A stretch of DNA of 7,229 nt from Firmicutes bacterium ADurb.Bin467 (lineage in GTDB: Bacteria > Bacillota > Clostridia > Christensenellales > Aristaeellaceae). Location of the stretch: contig MWAC01000019.1 in the NCBI GenBank assembly GCA_002068815.1, forward strand, positions 1 to 7,229, read 5' to 3'. Every line of letters starts with the position of its first letter. Positions within the stretch are counted from its first letter, which is position 1. Below, piece by piece: positions 7,062 through 7,229 of the stretch. The translations under genes and the position numbers were made by a program. Under the pieces are notes generated by a model. The model was not told the origin of the DNA. It worked only from the letters and a program-made list of their open reading frames with translations, and did not search any database.

Positions 7062-7229
7062 ATGGGAAGCGACTTCGAAATCCTCGGGCTTCGGGAAGGG
7101 GCGACTTCCCAACAGGTGCGCACGGCCTTCCGCGCGCTCGCCCGGCGCTGGCATCCCGACCGGTTCATGGCGGGGCCCGAGCGCGAGTGGGCGAGCGGCC
7201 GCATGGCCGAGATCAACCGCGCCTACAGA
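7062..7229 (+). CDS. J-domain (DnaJ-like) protein, N-terminal fragment cut by the window end
   Basis: Only 56 residues are visible and they form most of a J-domain: DFEILGLREGATSQQVRTAF, helix II RALARRW, the diagnostic HPD motif (residues 31-33) followed by RF, and the start of helix III with AEINRAYR. J-domains stimulate the ATPase of a DnaK-type Hsp70 partner in the cytoplasm or at the membrane. GGGGAGG (7050-7056) lies 5 bases before ATG 7062. The rest of the protein is outside the window, so whether this is a canonical DnaJ (Gly/Phe region and zinc fingers) or a specialised J-protein with membrane or TPR parts cannot be told. Confidence 0.9.
   Translation, partial: MGSDFEILGLREGATSQQVRTAFRALARRWHPDRFMAGPEREWASGRMAEINRAYR

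Overview
The window looks like a chromosomal segment of a fairly GC-rich Gram-positive-type bacterium, most likely Bacillota/Clostridia. The reasons are strong AGGAGG-type ribosome sites, TTGACA/TATAAT-type promoters, a CIRCE operator in front of groESL, a FadR-type GntR regulator and an Opp/Dpp-type ABC ATPase. This placement is an inference from gene style; no rRNA or other species marker is present.

Layout from left to right: (1) the C-terminal part of an oligopeptide/dipeptide ABC transporter ATPase (1-789, +, cut by the window start) with an unusual membrane-spanning tail; (2) a convergent GntR/FadR-family regulator (847-1584, -); (3) a complete IS110-family insertion sequence (about 1601-3239) with a 427-aa DEDD/serine transposase, a long non-coding left end and a very short right end; (4) the groES-groEL operon (3492-5423, +) with a sigma-A promoter and CIRCE operator; (5) a HAD-family hydrolase (5489-6205, +) with a strong terminator; (6) a small two-helix membrane protein with a C-terminal H-x3-C...C-x2-C metal-site-like module (6277-6786, -); (7) the start of a J-domain (DnaJ-like) protein with a near-consensus promoter (7062-7229, +, cut by the window end).

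The most interesting part is the insertion sequence. Its non-coding left end folds on paper into a stem-loop followed by two large imperfect hairpins, the layout of an IS110 'bridge RNA'. In the second hairpin, one strand (1805-1815) matches the right end of the element (3229-3239) in the same sense at 10 of 11 positions. The opposite strand (1851-1861) is complementary to the left end (1608-1618) over 11 positions including one G-T wobble. This is the polarity expected of left and right donor guides. Together with a TGGC shared by both ends, it gives the element boundaries used here. I could not match the presumed target-guide loop to the flanking DNA.

With these boundaries, the element sits only about 17 bases upstream of the GntR-regulator start codon. 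It would have separated that gene from a leftward extended -10 promoter now stranded at 3323-3331, next to the groESL promoter. The element's left end carries its own leftward extended -10 box (1651-1659) that may now drive the regulator. So the insertion may have rewired a regulator while leaving groESL and its CIRCE control intact.
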